A DNA stretch of 59,382 nucleotides from Clostridium sp. D43t1_170807_H7 (GCF_015555905.1 NZ_JADNLK010000017.1:1-59382); one strand, 5' to 3'. Shown: positions 1 to 11,609, counted from the first letter of the stretch. The notes: generated from the sequence alone by a model not told the origin. Translations and numbers: made by a program.

Positions 1-58
1 GTGTTAGGCACGCCGCCAGCGTTCGTCCTGAGCCAGGATCAAACTCTCACTAAAAAGT
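1..58 (-). rRNA. rrs: 16S ribosomal RNA, 5' end only
   Basis: The reverse complement contains the universal 5' 16S sequence AGAGTTTGATCCTGGCTCAG followed by the conserved GACGAACGCTGGCGGCG block. The gene runs off the left edge, so only about 58 nt are present and the exact 5' end is approximate. It is transcribed away from gyrA, like the gyrase genes, i.e. leftward from the origin. Confidence 0.97.
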
Positions 59-187
59 TTAATCATTTGCTCAAATTACTTTGAGTCTTTGTTTTTAAGA
101 CTCTCAAAAGAATTGCTGGTTTACTTTAACTATATTCTGTTCAATTTTCAAAGACCATTTACTCTGTCGCACCGAAGCGACTTCTTT
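59..187 (-). promoter_or_regulatory. rRNA leader
   Basis: Transcribed leader between the proximal rrn promoter and 16S. A short hairpin GTCGC-accgaa-GCGAC (166–181) lies at the expected transcript start. It is followed by a CTTTGAAAATTGAACA-type stretch of the kind common in Firmicutes rRNA leaders, and then by a second stem (gagtctt…aagactc, about 82–105). No coding potential is supported. Confidence 0.7.
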
Positions 188-216
188 ATCTTATCATCAC
201 TCTTCGCTACTGTCAA
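188..216 (-). promoter_or_regulatory. rrn promoter, proximal
   Basis: On the minus strand, TTGACA (211–216) is followed by 17 nt and TAAGAT (188–193). This is a near-consensus sigma-A promoter about 130 nt upstream of 16S. The -10 region sits in a GATAAGATAA block that recurs twice further upstream. Confidence 0.85.
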
Positions 217-263
217 CAACTTTTTAAAAGTTTTTTTGACGTTTTGCTCAAGCAACGAAATTT

Positions 264-292
264 ATCTTATCACTTAATCTCTAACAAGTCAA
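264..292 (-). promoter_or_regulatory. rrn promoter, distal
   Basis: Minus-strand TTGACT (287–292), 17-nt spacer and TAAGAT (264–269), 76 bp upstream of the proximal promoter and with the same GATAAGATAA -10 context. Tandem promoters are typical of rrn operons. A third GATAAGATAA block at about 336–345 has no good -35 at the expected distance. Confidence 0.8.
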
Positions 293-508
293 CATTTTTT
301 TGTTTTGTTTTTCTGTTAGTCATCAGCGACGTGTTTTATCTTATCATGAAGATACTATTTATTTTCTACTTATTTATCTTTTATACTAATTTATTCTTAT
401 TATTCACATTTATTCTCTTATTTTCTCCTATTTTCTAATATTGATACACTAGGATAAGAGTATTGCTGTTTTAAATATTAAATCATATTTTTAAGTCAAA
501 TTTTATAT

Positions 509-558
509 AAAAAGTGGCAAATCATTAAATACTATTCATAGTATTTATAATTTGCCAC
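509..558 (-). terminator. gyrA terminator
   Basis: Long hairpin downstream of gyrA. The outer stem is GTGGCAAAT/ATTTGCCAC and the inner stem AAATACTA/TAGTATTT; on the minus strand it is followed by CTTTTTATAT. It separates the gyrase transcript from the rrn promoters. Confidence 0.85.
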
Positions 559-591
559 ATAATATCACTATTTTAAATAACAGTACTTATT

Positions 592-3138
592 CTATTCTTC
601 TGTATCTTCCTTTTGAGCCTCTTCAACTAATCTCTCTAAGCTAGTATCTTTATCTTCTGAATCAATTTCATTATCTGCACAAGCTTCTAATGTCAATTGC
701 TCTTCATTTTCATCATCGCTATTACCAGTTATCTTAGCAATAGCTACTACCTTTTCCTCTTCTGAAGTTCTCATTAATCTAACTCCCATTGCAGACCTAC
801 TAGTTACTGAAATATCGGAAACATTTATTCTTATAGCTATACCACTACTATTTATAAGCATTAACTCATTTTCTGGACTACAAACAGTAGCTCCTACAAC
901 TTTACCAGTCTTTTCACTTATCTTATAAGTAATAAGACCTACTCCACCTCTATTTTGTCTCTTATATTCAGTCAATGGTGTTCTCTTACCAAATCCATTT
1001 TCACTTATAACTAATAAATCCTCATTATCTGATGCTATATCCATACAAACAGCCACATCTTCATCTCTTAAGTTCATAGACTTAACTCCAGATGCAGTTC
1101 TTCCCATAGGTCTTACATCTTGTTCATTAAACTTAATTGCATTACCATCTTGAGAAACTATTATTATATCAGCATCTCCTCTTGTTACCTTAACTTTAAT
1201 AAGCTCATCACCTTCTCTTAAGTTAATAGCAATAAGTCCACTCTTTCTTAAGTTCTTGAATTCTGATAATGGAGTTTTCTTAACTAAACCTTGTTTAGTT
1301 GCCATGAATAAGTATCCATCTACAATATTATCTCTAACAGTTAATACAGTTTCTATTCTTTCATCTTGTTCTATTTGAATAAGATTTATTATATTAGTAC
1401 CCTTAGCTGTTCTTCCCGCATCAGGTATTTCATATGCTCTCTTCTTATATACTCTACCTCTATTAGTAAAGAATAATACATCAGAATGAGTTGAAGTTAC
1501 TAATACATGTTCTACAAAATCATCTTCCTTTGTAGACATTGCTTGTATTCCTCTTCCCCCTCTTCTTTGAGCAGAATATGTATCAGCTGATATCCTCTTT
1601 ATATATCCTGTATGAGTTAAAGTTATAACTGTTTCTTCTTCTTGAATTAAATCTTCAATATCAATATCATTTACAACTTTTTCTATTTGAGTTCTTCTTT
1701 CATCGTTATATCTAGATTTTATTTCAAGTAACTCATCTTTAATTACACTTAGTAGCAATTCCTCACTTGCAAGAATTGAATTTAAGTAATCAATAAGTTT
1801 CATTAACTCTGCATACTCTTCTTCAATTTTATCTCTCTCTAAGCCAGTTAATCTTCTTAATCTCATTTCTAAAATAGCAACTGCTTGCTTTTCTGATAAT
1901 CCAAATCTTTCGCTTAAAGTATTTTTAGCTATTTCACTAGTTTTTGATCCTCTAATGATACTAATTACTTCATCGATATTATCTAAGGCTATTCTTAATC
2001 CCTCAAGAATATGAGCTCTAGCTTGTGCTTTTTCAAGTTCAAATATTGTTCTTCTAGTAACAACTTCTTTTTGGAAATTAATATAGTTACTTAAAATTTG
2101 TTTTAAACTTAAGACTTCAGGCTGATTATCAACTAAAGCTAACATTATAATACCAAAAGTATCTTGCATCTTTGTATGTTTAAATAATAGATTTAATACA
2201 ACATTAGGATTTGCATCCTTCTTTAATTCTATTACTATTCTCATACCTTCTCTATCTGATTCATCTCTTAAATCTGATATTCCAACAATTTTCTTATCTT
2301 TAACTAAGTCTGCAATACTTTCAATAAGCTTAGCTTTATTTACTTGGTATGGAATCTCTGTAACTACTATTTTGTGTCTTCCATTTTCCTCTTCTATTTC
2401 AGTTTTAGATCTTACTACAACTTTACCTTTTCCTGTTTCATAAGCAGCTCTTATTCCTGATTTACCCATTATAATTCCACCAGTAGGGAAATCCGGTCCC
2501 TTAATACATGTCATAAGCTCTAACCCAGTAGCTTCTGGATTATCTATTAACATTATAGTTCCATCTATAACTTCACCTAAATTATGAGGAGGTATATTCG
2601 TAGCCATTCCAACTGCTATACCTGATGATCCATTAACTAAAAGATTCGGATATCTTGAAGGTAATACAACCGGTTCTTGTTCTTCACCATCAAAGTTTGG
2701 CATAAAATCTACAGTATTTTTATTTATATCTCTAAGCATTTCTACCGCAATTTTATTCATCTTTGCTTCTGTATATCTCATTGCCGCTGCACTATCACCA
2801 TCTACAGAACCAAAGTTACCATGCCCATCTACAAGCATATATCTCATAGAAAAATCTTGTGCCATTCTTACTAATGCATCATATACTGATGAATCTCCAT
2901 GTGGATGATACTTACCTAAAACTTCTCCAACTATTCTTGCACATTTTCTATATCCCTTGTTTGGTTCTAGACCTAATTCTTGCATTGCATAAAGAATTCT
3001 TCTATGAACTGGTTTAAGACCATCTCTTACATCAGGAAGAGCACGCCCAACGATTACGCTCATAGCGTAATCGATGTAGCACTTTTTCATTTCTTTATTT
3101 ATATCTACATGTATAAATTTTCCTTCATTTAAGTTCAT
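592..3138 (-). CDS. gyrA: DNA gyrase subunit A
   Basis: Breakage-reunion subunit of DNA gyrase (A2B2), which introduces negative supercoils with ATP. The 848-aa length is normal. The N-terminal winged-helix domain carries catalytic Tyr122 in [10 protein letters not shown]. The quinolone-determining region reads [11 protein letters not shown] with Ser83 and Asp87, the residues linked to susceptibility in E. coli numbering. The C-terminal beta-pinwheel begins after about residue 500 and contains a GyrA-box-like QRRGGRG motif; the tail is acidic. It lies 34 bp downstream of gyrB, apparently in one operon, and ends in a strong terminator. The start is preceded by a GAGGTGAG Shine-Dalgarno. Confidence 0.98.
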   Translation of the reverse strand: MNLNEGKFIHVDINKEMKKCYIDYAMSVIVGRALPDVRDGLKPVHRRILYAMQELGLEPNKGYRKCARIVGEVLGKYHPHGDSSVYDALVRMAQDFSMRYMLVDGHGNFGSVDGDSAAAMRYTEAKMNKIAVEMLRDINKNTVDFMPNFDGEEQEPVVLPSRYPNLLVNGSSGIAVGMATNIPPHNLGEVIDGTIMLIDNPEATGLELMTCIKGPDFPTGGIIMGKSGIRAAYETGKGKVVVRSKTEIEEENGRHKIVVTEIPYQVNKAKLIESIADLVKDKKIVGISDLRDESDREGMRIVIELKKDANPNVVLNLLFKHTKMQDTFGIIMLALVDNQPEVLSLKQILSNYINFQKEVVTRRTIFELEKAQARAHILEGLRIALDNIDEVISIIRGSKTSEIAKNTLSERFGLSEKQAVAILEMRLRRLTGLERDKIEEEYAELMKLIDYLNSILASEELLLSVIKDELLEIKSRYNDERRTQIEKVVNDIDIEDLIQEEETVITLTHTGYIKRISADTYSAQRRGGRGIQAMSTKEDDFVEHVLVTSTHSDVLFFTNRGRVYKKRAYEIPDAGRTAKGTNIINLIQIEQDERIETVLTVRDNIVDGYLFMATKQGLVKKTPLSEFKNLRKSGLIAINLREGDELIKVKVTRGDADIIIVSQDGNAIKFNEQDVRPMGRTASGVKSMNLRDEDVAVCMDIASDNEDLLVISENGFGKRTPLTEYKRQNRGGVGLITYKISEKTGKVVGATVCSPENELMLINSSGIAIRINVSDISVTSRSAMGVRLMRTSEEEKVVAIAKITGNSDDENEEQLTLEACADNEIDSEDKDTSLERLVEEAQKEDTEE

Positions 3139-3172
3139 GTACTCACCTCAACTAATACTAAATACTTTAGTA

Positions 3173-5107
<1,935 letters not shown>

Positions 5108-5141
5108 TTATTATCTTAACTATGAAGGCTAAATATTGGAC

Positions 5142-5402
5142 TTAAGGATTATAATCAATATTTGTTCTCTTAGTTAAAGTAGATGATGAAATAGGTGATA
5201 AATACACCTTACTCATTTTATTAACTTCTGCTATAACAAATGATTTAGGACTTTCCTTCGAAATCTTTTCAACAAATCCGTCTTCTTCAGCCATTCTTAA
5301 AAATGATATTGTATCTGAACTATACATTGATGTCTGTAAATCAAAAATACCAATTATATCCTTTATTGGTACTACTACGTTTTCTCCTAAATGTAAAAAC
5401 AT
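5142..5402 (-). CDS. remB: RemB / DUF370 regulatory protein
   Basis: 86-aa protein of the RemA/DUF370 family. It starts with the characteristic FLHLGENVVVPIKDIIGIFD segment and ends in a short variable tail. In Bacillus, RemA is a DNA-binding activator of biofilm matrix genes; the role of the recF–gyrB-linked paralogue (RemB, YaaB) is poorly defined. It lies 13 bp downstream of recF and 52 bp upstream of gyrB, the usual Firmicutes location. Family assignment is firm by sequence and synteny; function is inferred. Confidence 0.9.
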   Translation of the reverse strand: MFLHLGENVVVPIKDIIGIFDLQTSMYSSDTISFLRMAEEDGFVEKISKESPKSFVIAEVNKMSKVYLSPISSSTLTKRTNIDYNP

Positions 5403-5415
5403 AAGCTCTCCTCCC

Positions 5416-6501
5416 TTAGTTTAGGATTTCTCCATCCTTAACTTTAAAAACTTTAGATTTGTCATCTAAATATTCATACAAATCTTCTATTCCAGTACAT
5501 GTAATAATAGTTTGTATATCTCCGATTGTGCTTAAAATATATCTTTTTCTACTAAAATCTAATTCTGATAATACATCATCTAAAAGTAATACTGGATGCT
5601 CTCCTGTTAGTTCTTTTATTATTTTCAATGATGAAAATTTAATAGTTAAGACTGCTGTTCTTTGTTGTCCTTGAGAGCCATAACTCTTAGTATCAATATC
5701 ATTTATTAAAACAGTAAAATCATCTCTATGTGGCCCTACCGAAGTAATTCCTCGCTCACAATCTCTCACTCTATTTTTTTCTAGAAGTGAATAGAAATTT
5801 TCTCTTATGTTTTCTAAATCTTTAATAGTACTAATATACTTAAATTCAATTCTTTCTTTTCCCGAAGTTATATCTGAATGAATTTTAGTAGAATATTTAT
5901 TTAATTTTTCAATATATTCTAATCTATCCATTATTATATTGTATCCAAATTCAACCAATTGCATATCATAAACATCTAAAATATCTTTATTTATATTTCG
6001 ATTTCTTAATATACTATTTCTTTCATTCAAAACTTTATTATACTGAACAAGATTATAATAGTATTTAGGATTTAATTGGCATAACTCCATATCAATAAAT
6101 TTTCTTCTTACACCGGGAGAATCTTTAATTATTTTTAAATCTTCCGGAGAAAACATTACAACATTAAAATTTCCAAATAGTTCCCCTATCTTTTTTATTT
6201 TAATCTTATTTATTTGTATTGCTTTTTTTCCGTCCTTAAGAATGCTTATATCTATTCTCTTGTCTAATCTCTCTCTGCCAACTGTAACACTTAATAGTGC
6301 ATTGTCAGAGTTCCAATTAATAAGTTCTCTATCCTTTGACGTTCTATGAGATCTTGCAAAAGCACAATAGTATATGCCCTCTAATATATTAGTTTTTCCT
6401 TGGGCATTGTCACCCATAAAAACATTAACATGTGGACCTAAACTTATATCCAATACATTATAATTTCTATAATTCAGCATTTGCAATCTTTTAATAAACA
6501 T
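5416..6501 (-). CDS. recF: DNA replication and repair protein RecF
   Basis: SMC-like ATPase that loads RecA at gaps during recombinational repair; 361 aa from the ATG at 6501. A GTG three codons upstream overlaps the AAAGGTG ribosome-binding site, so I take the ATG, giving the expected MFIKRLQ N-terminus. Walker A is GDNAQGKT (30–37), the ABC signature region is SYGSQGQQRT and Walker B is LLLDDVLSELD near the C-terminus. It sits between yaaA and remB in the dnaA-to-gyrA operon-like cluster. Confidence 0.97.
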   Translation of the reverse strand: MFIKRLQMLNYRNYNVLDISLGPHVNVFMGDNAQGKTNILEGIYYCAFARSHRTSKDRELINWNSDNALLSVTVGRERLDKRIDISILKDGKKAIQINKIKIKKIGELFGNFNVVMFSPEDLKIIKDSPGVRRKFIDMELCQLNPKYYYNLVQYNKVLNERNSILRNRNINKDILDVYDMQLVEFGYNIIMDRLEYIEKLNKYSTKIHSDITSGKERIEFKYISTIKDLENIRENFYSLLEKNRVRDCERGITSVGPHRDDFTVLINDIDTKSYGSQGQQRTAVLTIKFSSLKIIKELTGEHPVLLLDDVLSELDFSRKRYILSTIGDIQTIITCTGIEDLYEYLDDKSKVFKVKDGEILN

Positions 6502-6567
6502 CTTAAACACCTTTAATTATAACATATTAAATTTAATAAGGATAAGCACTTTGGAAAAAAATAGTTC

Positions 6568-6774
6568 TTAAACTACTTTATAACTTTCCCCATTAAATTC
6601 AACTATGTCACCTTTATATAATTTTTTCCCTCTTTGCACGCAAATTTCACCATTAACTTTTACAAGTTCATCTAAAATATACATTTTAGCTTCTGATCCT
6701 AGTGAAGCAGCTCCAGAAAATTTTAAAAACGAATCTAATTTTATAAATTCTGTACTTATTTCTATTTGATTCAT
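6568..6774 (-). CDS. yaaA: S4-domain RNA-binding protein YaaA/RlbA
   Basis: 68-aa protein consisting almost only of an S4 RNA-binding fold (LDSFLKFSGAASLGSEAK, then VKVNGEICVQRGKK and YKGDIVEFNGESYKV). Such proteins are conserved between dnaN and recF in Firmicutes; RlbA/YaaA is linked to ribosome assembly. It is preceded by an AGGAATGTGA-like weak Shine-Dalgarno and lies 45 bp after dnaN and 66 bp before recF. Family and synteny support the call; molecular function is inferred. Confidence 0.9.
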   Translation of the reverse strand: MNQIEISTEFIKLDSFLKFSGAASLGSEAKMYILDELVKVNGEICVQRGKKLYKGDIVEFNGESYKVV

Positions 6775-6819
6775 ATCACATTCCTTGTATATTTATTCAA
6801 GCTTTATACAAGTTTCCTC

Positions 6820-7920
6820 CTATCTAACTAGTCTAACAGGTAAAACTAGATATTTAGCATTATTGCTATTTTTTCCTTTTATTACACATGGGCTAACACT
6901 TGATGTCATCTCTACAACTACATCTTCTTCTTCCATATTTTTAAGAACATCTAATAAATACCTTGAATTAAATGCAATTTGAACTCCATCACCTTGCAGA
7001 TTTATGTTAACTTCTTCCCTAACTTTTCCCAATTGAGAATTAGAAGTTATAATTAAAGTATCTTCTTGAACATCTAATCTTATTAAATTGCTATTTCCAT
7101 CTTTAGCCATTAATGATGCTCTTTCAATTCCTTGTTGAAGCTCTTGTTTTTTTACATTAACTAATAACTTATATTCTTGTGGTAAAAGAGAAACATAATT
7201 AACAAATTTACCGTCTAATAATCTTGAGATAATTTTTGTATTATTAATATTAAATAAAATATGATTATTTGTGAATGTAATCTTTACAATATCAGTATTA
7301 TCTTCTAATATTTTTGAAACTTCATTTAAAGTTTTTCCTGGGATAACAACTTCAATGTTATCATCTACATCTAATAATTCACTTCTAACTGCTAATCTAT
7401 ACCCATCTAATGCAACTAAATTTAGTTCTTTATTTTTTACTTCAAAAAGTATACCTTGTAATATTGGTCTAGCCTCATCTTGAGCTATAGCAAAAGATGT
7501 ACCTTTTATCATATTTTTTAATAAATTTTGAGGAACTTCAACACTAAGATCCTCATTTATACTTGGTAATGCAGGATAATCACTAGGATTCATAAAGACT
7601 AAGTTAAATACTGATTTTTCACATGTAATTTGTATTAAATCATTTTCTGATATTTCTATTTTCACATCTGAGTTTGGTAGCTTTCTAATAATCTCAGAAA
7701 AAATCTTTGAATCAATAACAATACTACCTTCCTTGATAACATCAGCTTCAACTTTTGTTTCTATACTTACATCCATATCTGAACCAATAAGAGTTAATCC
7801 TTCTTTATTAGCTTCGATATATATACCTTCTAATACAGGCATTGTTGTTTTTCCTGTAATTGCTTTAGTTACTATAGAAATGCCCTCTTGTAATTTTTGT
7901 TTTGAGCATATTATGTTCAT
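6820..7920 (-). CDS. dnaN: DNA polymerase III beta sliding clamp
   Basis: 366-aa processivity clamp. The start is the ATG at 7920, placed just after an AGGAGGTAAA Shine-Dalgarno. The reading frame stays open 42 codons further upstream, but that part lies in the origin DNA and is not typical DnaN sequence. The N-terminus MNIICSKQKLQEGISIV and the C-terminus ending LPVRLVR match the family: three beta-clamp domains, with the C-terminal strand forming part of the hydrophobic pocket. It is immediately downstream of dnaA across the origin unwinding region. Confidence 0.97.
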   Translation of the reverse strand: MNIICSKQKLQEGISIVTKAITGKTTMPVLEGIYIEANKEGLTLIGSDMDVSIETKVEADVIKEGSIVIDSKIFSEIIRKLPNSDVKIEISENDLIQITCEKSVFNLVFMNPSDYPALPSINEDLSVEVPQNLLKNMIKGTSFAIAQDEARPILQGILFEVKNKELNLVALDGYRLAVRSELLDVDDNIEVVIPGKTLNEVSKILEDNTDIVKITFTNNHILFNINNTKIISRLLDGKFVNYVSLLPQEYKLLVNVKKQELQQGIERASLMAKDGNSNLIRLDVQEDTLIITSNSQLGKVREEVNINLQGDGVQIAFNSRYLLDVLKNMEEEDVVVEMTSSVSPCVIKGKNSNNAKYLVLPVRLVR

Positions 7921-7936
7921 AATTTTACCTCCTAAG

Positions 7937-8158
7937 TTATACACAGTTATTAACATTGAATTGTGCAATATAATAAGATAAATATAATAAATAAATATAA
8001 TAATAGTAGTAGTAAGGGCTGTGGATTTGTGGATAAGTGCCCTCAACCCTTATATTTCAACAAATTTTGTGTAAAAAATACTGTGGATAAGTCGGTAACA
8101 AATTGATGCTCTTATCCACAGTATCCACAATGAAAGACTAAAAAATGACTTATCCACA
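7937..8158. other. oriC part 2: DnaA boxes between dnaA and dnaN
   Basis: Perfect TTATCCACA boxes (either strand) lie at 8028–8036, 8082–8090, 8112–8120 and 8150–8158. One-mismatch boxes lie at 7937–7945 and 8121–8129, and a weaker TGTGGATTT at 8020–8028. The flank toward dnaN is almost pure AT. This matches the incC-type half of a bipartite Firmicutes origin, where the DNA is unwound. Confidence 0.92.
7998..8036 (+). other. Basal unwinding element: DnaA-trios + GC spot + DnaA boxes
   Basis: Six consecutive triplets, TAA TAA TAG TAG TAG TAA (7998–8015), are followed by GGGC and two adjacent DnaA boxes (8020–8036). Read 3' to 5' the triplets are [G/A]AT, the DnaA-trio motif described in B. 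subtilis as the binding site of the DnaA oligomer on single-stranded DNA. Order and spacing (trios, GC-rich spot, boxes) are as in the known system. The functional role is inferred from that match. Confidence 0.8.
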
Positions 8159-8191
8159 AAGTATTCACTGGTTATTATGTACAATTGTTGA

Positions 8192-9544
8192 TTATTTTTG
8201 TGTTAGCTTTTTTGTTATATCGTTTATTGTGTGTTCTAAGCTTTCGTCATTATTTAGAGTTTCTGATATTTTTTCATAAGCATGTATAACAGTTGTATGA
8301 TCACGGCCGCCAAATTCCTCACCAATTTTAGGTAGTGACATGTCTGTAAGCTTTCTGCTTAAATACATAGCTATTTGTCTTGGATATGCTACATTTCTAG
8401 TTCTTCTCTGTGATTTTAGATCTTCAACTCTTAAATTAAAATAAGCAGCTACTACATCTTGAATTAGATCAATAGTGATGCTTTTATTTTGTTTATTTGA
8501 AATTATGTCTTTTAAAGCTTCTGTAGCTAAATCTACAGTTATTTCTCTATTTGTTAATGATGAATAAGCAACGATTCTAATTAATGCTCCTTCAAGCTCT
8601 CTAATATTAGATTTAATTTTTGTTGCTATATATACCATTACTTCGTTAGGTACATTTAGATTTTCTACATCTGCCTTCTTTTTTAAAATAGCCATTCTTG
8701 TTTCAAAATCAGGGGCTTGAATATCAGCAATAAGACCCCATTCAAATCTTGAACGCAATCTATCCTCTAAAGTTGGAATTTCTTTAGGTGGTCTATCTGA
8801 TGATAAAATTATTTGTTTATTGGCTTCATGTAGAGTATTAAAAGTATGGAAAAATTCTTCTTGAGTTCTTTCTTTTCCTGCAATGAATTGAATATCATCT
8901 ATTAACAGAACATCAACACTTCTATATTTAGTTCTAAACTCTTCATTCTTATCATCTTTAATAGCATTTATTAATTCGTTTGTAAATTTTTCTGACGAAA
9001 CATACACAACTTTTGCATTTGGATTATTTTGAAGTATATAATGTCCAATTGCATGCATTAAGTGTGTTTTACCCAATCCTACGCCTCCATAGATAAAAAG
9101 AGGATTATAAGCTTTAGCTGGAGATTCAGCAACAGCAAGAGAGGCAGCATGTGCAAATCTATTACTATTACCTATTACAAAAGAATCAAAAGTATACTTA
9201 GGATTTAATGTACTAGACATTTCATCGTTAACCGTAACAGATATACTATCCTTAGTATTTTCTTTTTCTTTTTTTTCTTCAGCTTCCTGTATTTCAGAAG
9301 CAATTAAAAACTCTAAATTATAAGTTTTAGAGCAGGCAGCTTCTATTGAATTTATAACTAAATCCTTATATCTTTTTTCTAATATATCTTGAGTGAAGGA
9401 ATTAGGGACACTGATTTTTATTGTGTTGGCTGATATGCATAGTGGCTCGCAACTTTTAATCCAAGTATTAAAACTAACCTCAGTTAACTCGCCTTTTATT
9501 ATATTCAGGGTTTTTTCCCATAATTCTTTAAGCTCAGTCTCCAT
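8192..9544 (-). CDS. dnaA: Chromosomal replication initiator DnaA
   Basis: 450-aa AAA+ initiator. Domain I covers about 1–85, followed by a short Lys/Glu-rich domain II linker (86–105). The AAA+ domain has Walker A GGVGLGKT (153–160) and Walker B LLIDDIQF. The C-terminal domain IV has the DnaA signature region with [15 protein letters not shown] for box recognition. It is flanked on both sides by DnaA-box clusters, which implies autoregulation as well as initiation. A GGAGGAT Shine-Dalgarno precedes the ATG. It is the first gene of the leftward cluster. Confidence 0.99.
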   Translation of the reverse strand: METELKELWEKTLNIIKGELTEVSFNTWIKSCEPLCISANTIKISVPNSFTQDILEKRYKDLVINSIEAACSKTYNLEFLIASEIQEAEEKKEKENTKDSISVTVNDEMSSTLNPKYTFDSFVIGNSNRFAHAASLAVAESPAKAYNPLFIYGGVGLGKTHLMHAIGHYILQNNPNAKVVYVSSEKFTNELINAIKDDKNEEFRTKYRSVDVLLIDDIQFIAGKERTQEEFFHTFNTLHEANKQIILSSDRPPKEIPTLEDRLRSRFEWGLIADIQAPDFETRMAILKKKADVENLNVPNEVMVYIATKIKSNIRELEGALIRIVAYSSLTNREITVDLATEALKDIISNKQNKSITIDLIQDVVAAYFNLRVEDLKSQRRTRNVAYPRQIAMYLSRKLTDMSLPKIGEEFGGRDHTTVIHAYEKISETLNNDESLEHTINDITKKLTQK

Positions 9545-9689
9545 TTAAGTATCCTCCAAAAAAAGAAATTTTAAAAAATTATAAACAAGATATCAACAGA
9601 ATTATTAACAGAAAAATGATTATGTTGACAAAGTTGAAAAAATTAATAACATATTAACATTTTATGTAGATAATATAATCTTAATATAG

Positions 9690-9943
9690 TTATCCACAGT
9701 TTTAAATATTATAAACATAGATATTATTAACAGCTAATAAACGCCCTATTTATGACAATAATATGTAAAAAACTAAATAGATATTAAGAAAATTGAACAA
9801 GTTATACACAGATTAATCCACAATTGTGGATAAGTTAAGTTATTCACATATTTATTCACACTTATACTTAATAATATCATAAATCAATATAAGTTATCAA
9901 TAAGTTATCCACAAATTTTAAACTGTTGATAACTTTATCAACA
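9690..9943. other. oriC part 1: DnaA boxes upstream of dnaA
   Basis: Perfect boxes at 9690–9698, 9825–9833 and 9905–9913. One-mismatch boxes at 9802–9810, 9814–9822, 9840–9848, 9852–9860, 9924–9932 and 9935–9943; the last two face each other as TGTTGATAA/TTATCAACA. This is the incA/B-type half of the origin and also overlaps the dnaA promoter region. The 520-bp gap 9545–10066 contains no gene. Confidence 0.9.
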
Positions 9944-9965
9944 GTTTTTCGATATTTAATTCATA

Positions 9966-9994
9966 TTGACAGTAAAAAAGTAAAAATATATAAT
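9966..9994 (+). promoter_or_regulatory. rpmH operon promoter
   Basis: Consensus TTGACA (9966–9971), 17-nt spacer, consensus TATAAT (9989–9994), directed away from dnaA. The predicted transcript start is near 10001, about 65 nt before rpmH. Confidence 0.9.
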
Positions 9995-10066
9995 AATAAA
10001 GTAACTTTAATTTGAGATATATAGTTTTTACTATAAAATAAATCACTCAAAGGGGGTGTATTTCGA

Positions 10067-10201
10067 ATGTTCATGACATACCAACCAAAAAAGAGACAAA
10101 GAAAAAAAGAACATGGTTTCAGAAAGAGAATGAGCACTGCTTCAGGAAGAACTGTTCTTAAGAGAAGAAGACAAAAAGGTAGAAAAAAATTAACAGCATA
10201 A
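10067..10201 (+). CDS. rpmH: 50S ribosomal protein L34
   Basis: 44-aa, very basic protein of the large subunit. It starts [18 protein letters not shown] and ends [12 protein letters not shown], the family hallmark. An in-frame second ATG lies two codons on (10073). I keep the first, which is 8 nt after the AGGGGGTG Shine-Dalgarno and gives the usual clostridial length. It is first in the rpmH-rnpA-yidD-yidC-jag cluster, always found next to oriC in Firmicutes. Confidence 0.97.
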   Translation: MFMTYQPKKRQRKKEHGFRKRMSTASGRTVLKRRRQKGRKKLTA

Positions 10202-10226
10202 GGGCCGCACTTTGTGGCCTTTTTTC
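10202..10226 (+). terminator. Terminator/attenuator between rpmH and rnpA
   Basis: GGCCGC-acttt-GTGGCC hairpin followed directly by TTTTTT. It starts at the rpmH stop and probably lowers read-through from the abundant L34 message into rnpA. Confidence 0.8.
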
Positions 10227-10265
10227 TGCAAATGCAGGAATTTTAAGGAGAGTTTATTAGAACTT

Positions 10266-10619
10266 ATGATATATAAATTAAGAAAAAATACAGAATTTAG
10301 ACTTGTCTACAGAAGAGGAAAGTCTTATGCTAATAAGCTATTAGTTTTATATGTTTTTAATAATAAGAAGAATATAAATGAAGAAAATTTACACTATAAT
10401 AAGGTAGGAATTTCAGTAAGTAAGAAAGTTGGAAATAGCGTAGTTAGAAGTAGAAGCAAAAGACTTATATATGAAAGCTATAGATTAAATATAAAAGATA
10501 TTAAAACTGGATATGATTTTGTTTTTGTAGCTAGAAGTGCTATAAATGAAAAAAAATATAGCGATGTAGAGGCTGCTATGATAAACTTATTTAAAAAGGC
10601 AGGAATATATTTGCAATGA
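10266..10619 (+). CDS. rnpA: Ribonuclease P protein component
   Basis: 117-aa basic protein that assists the RNase P RNA in 5' maturation of tRNAs. The start is the ATG at 10266, giving [20 protein letters not shown]; the frame upstream is open but overlaps the rpmH terminator. The RNR motif region ([17 protein letters not shown]) is clear. The nearest purine-rich site, AAGGAG, is about 15 nt upstream, longer than usual, which suggests weak translation. It overlaps yidD by 4 nt (ATGA), so the two are translationally coupled. Confidence 0.95.
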   Translation: MIYKLRKNTEFRLVYRRGKSYANKLLVLYVFNNKKNINEENLHYNKVGISVSKKVGNSVVRSRSKRLIYESYRLNIKDIKTGYDFVFVARSAINEKKYSDVEAAMINLFKKAGIYLQ

Positions 10620-10828
10620 AAAAATTGCTTTTATCAATTATAAAATTATATCAAAAATATTATTCTCCTATGCGACCAAGAAGATGTATATTTGTACCTA
10701 CATGTTCTCAGTATGCAGTTGAAGCTATTACTAAGTATGGGGCTTTAAAAGGAGGATTTTTATCTATAAAAAGGATTTTAAGATGTAATCCTTTTAACAA
10801 AAACGGGGGATATGATCCGGTGAAATAA
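10616..10828 (+). CDS. yidD: Membrane protein insertion efficiency factor YidD
   Basis: 70-aa protein with the conserved core [20 protein letters not shown] followed by [17 protein letters not shown] and the CNPF/GYDPV end. YidD is a small, peripherally bound protein that aids insertion of membrane proteins by YidC. It overlaps rnpA by 4 nt and precedes yidC by 13 nt, matching its role. Confidence 0.96.
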   Translation: MKKLLLSIIKLYQKYYSPMRPRRCIFVPTCSQYAVEAITKYGALKGGFLSIKRILRCNPFNKNGGYDPVK

Positions 10829-10841
10829 GGAGGCTATTAAA

Positions 10842-11609
10842 ATGTGGAATGCGATAGTAAATGTAATGACGAAGATGTTCGACGCTTTACATAATTTAAT
10901 TATAGCATTAGGGGTACCAGAACATGCAGAAGGGGTTTCATATGTATTAGCAATCATATTATTTACTGCAATAATTAGATTATTAATCTTACCTCTTAAT
11001 ATTAAATCAACAAAATCAAATGCAAAAATGCAAGAAATTCAACCAGAAATGAAAAAACTTCAAGCAAAGTATGCAAATGACCCGCAAAAATTACAATTAG
11101 AAACTTCTAAATTAATGAAAGAAAATAATGTTAGTATGTTTGGTGGATGTTTACCAGCATTATTACCTTTACCAATATTATTTGCTTTATATGGAGTATT
11201 TAGAAATATAACAGCTACACCAGGGGCAGATACATCATTCTTATTTATTCCAGATATTTTTGCTCTTCCAAGTGGAATTGGATTTGTTTCAATTATATTG
11301 GCAATACTAGCTGCATTAAGCACTTATATACCATCATTATTATTAAGCAAATCAATGCCTCAGCAAGAAGGCGGAATGAATATGAGTACTATGAACATAG
11401 TTATGTCAGGTATGATGGGATTCATGGCACTTCAATTCCAACCAATATTAATAATTTATTGGATAACTGGTGGAGTAATTCAATTAATACAAACATATTT
11501 CTTAAATTATTTACCAGCAATGAAGAAGAAAAAGATTGAGGAAGAAAAGGCTGCACAAGCTAAAATTCAAAAAGCTAAAAAATCTACACCAAAAACTAAA
11601 AAGAGATAA
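10842..11609 (+). CDS. yidC: Membrane protein insertase YidC/OxaA
   Basis: 255-aa polytopic insertase. Hydrophobic segments lie at about 28–50, 100–122, 140–165 and 185–225, and a Lys-rich C-terminal tail probably contacts the ribosome. It lacks the large periplasmic domain of proteobacterial YidC, and I see no lipobox Cys at the N-terminus, unlike Bacillus SpoIIIJ. The hydrophilic arginine in TAIIRLLILPL (about residue 46) sits where the conserved groove Arg is expected. It follows yidD and precedes jag, the standard arrangement. Confidence 0.95.
   Translation: MWNAIVNVMTKMFDALHNLIIALGVPEHAEGVSYVLAIILFTAIIRLLILPLNIKSTKSNAKMQEIQPEMKKLQAKYANDPQKLQLETSKLMKENNVSMFGGCLPALLPLPILFALYGVFRNITATPGADTSFLFIPDIFALPSGIGFVSIILAILAALSTYIPSLLLSKSMPQQEGGMNMSTMNIVMSGMMGFMALQFQPILIIYWITGGVIQLIQTYFLNYLPAMKKKKIEEEKAAQAKIQKAKKSTPKTKKR

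Noticed and set aside
89..438. Two plus-strand open frames in the rrn leader
   Set aside because: They overlap rrn promoters and leader on the other strand, are Phe/Leu-rich low-complexity and lack ribosome-binding sites.
7921..8046. Extended N-terminus for DnaN
   Set aside because: It would translate the AT-rich origin DNA including DnaA-trios; the ATG at 7920 has a strong Shine-Dalgarno and the expected protein start.
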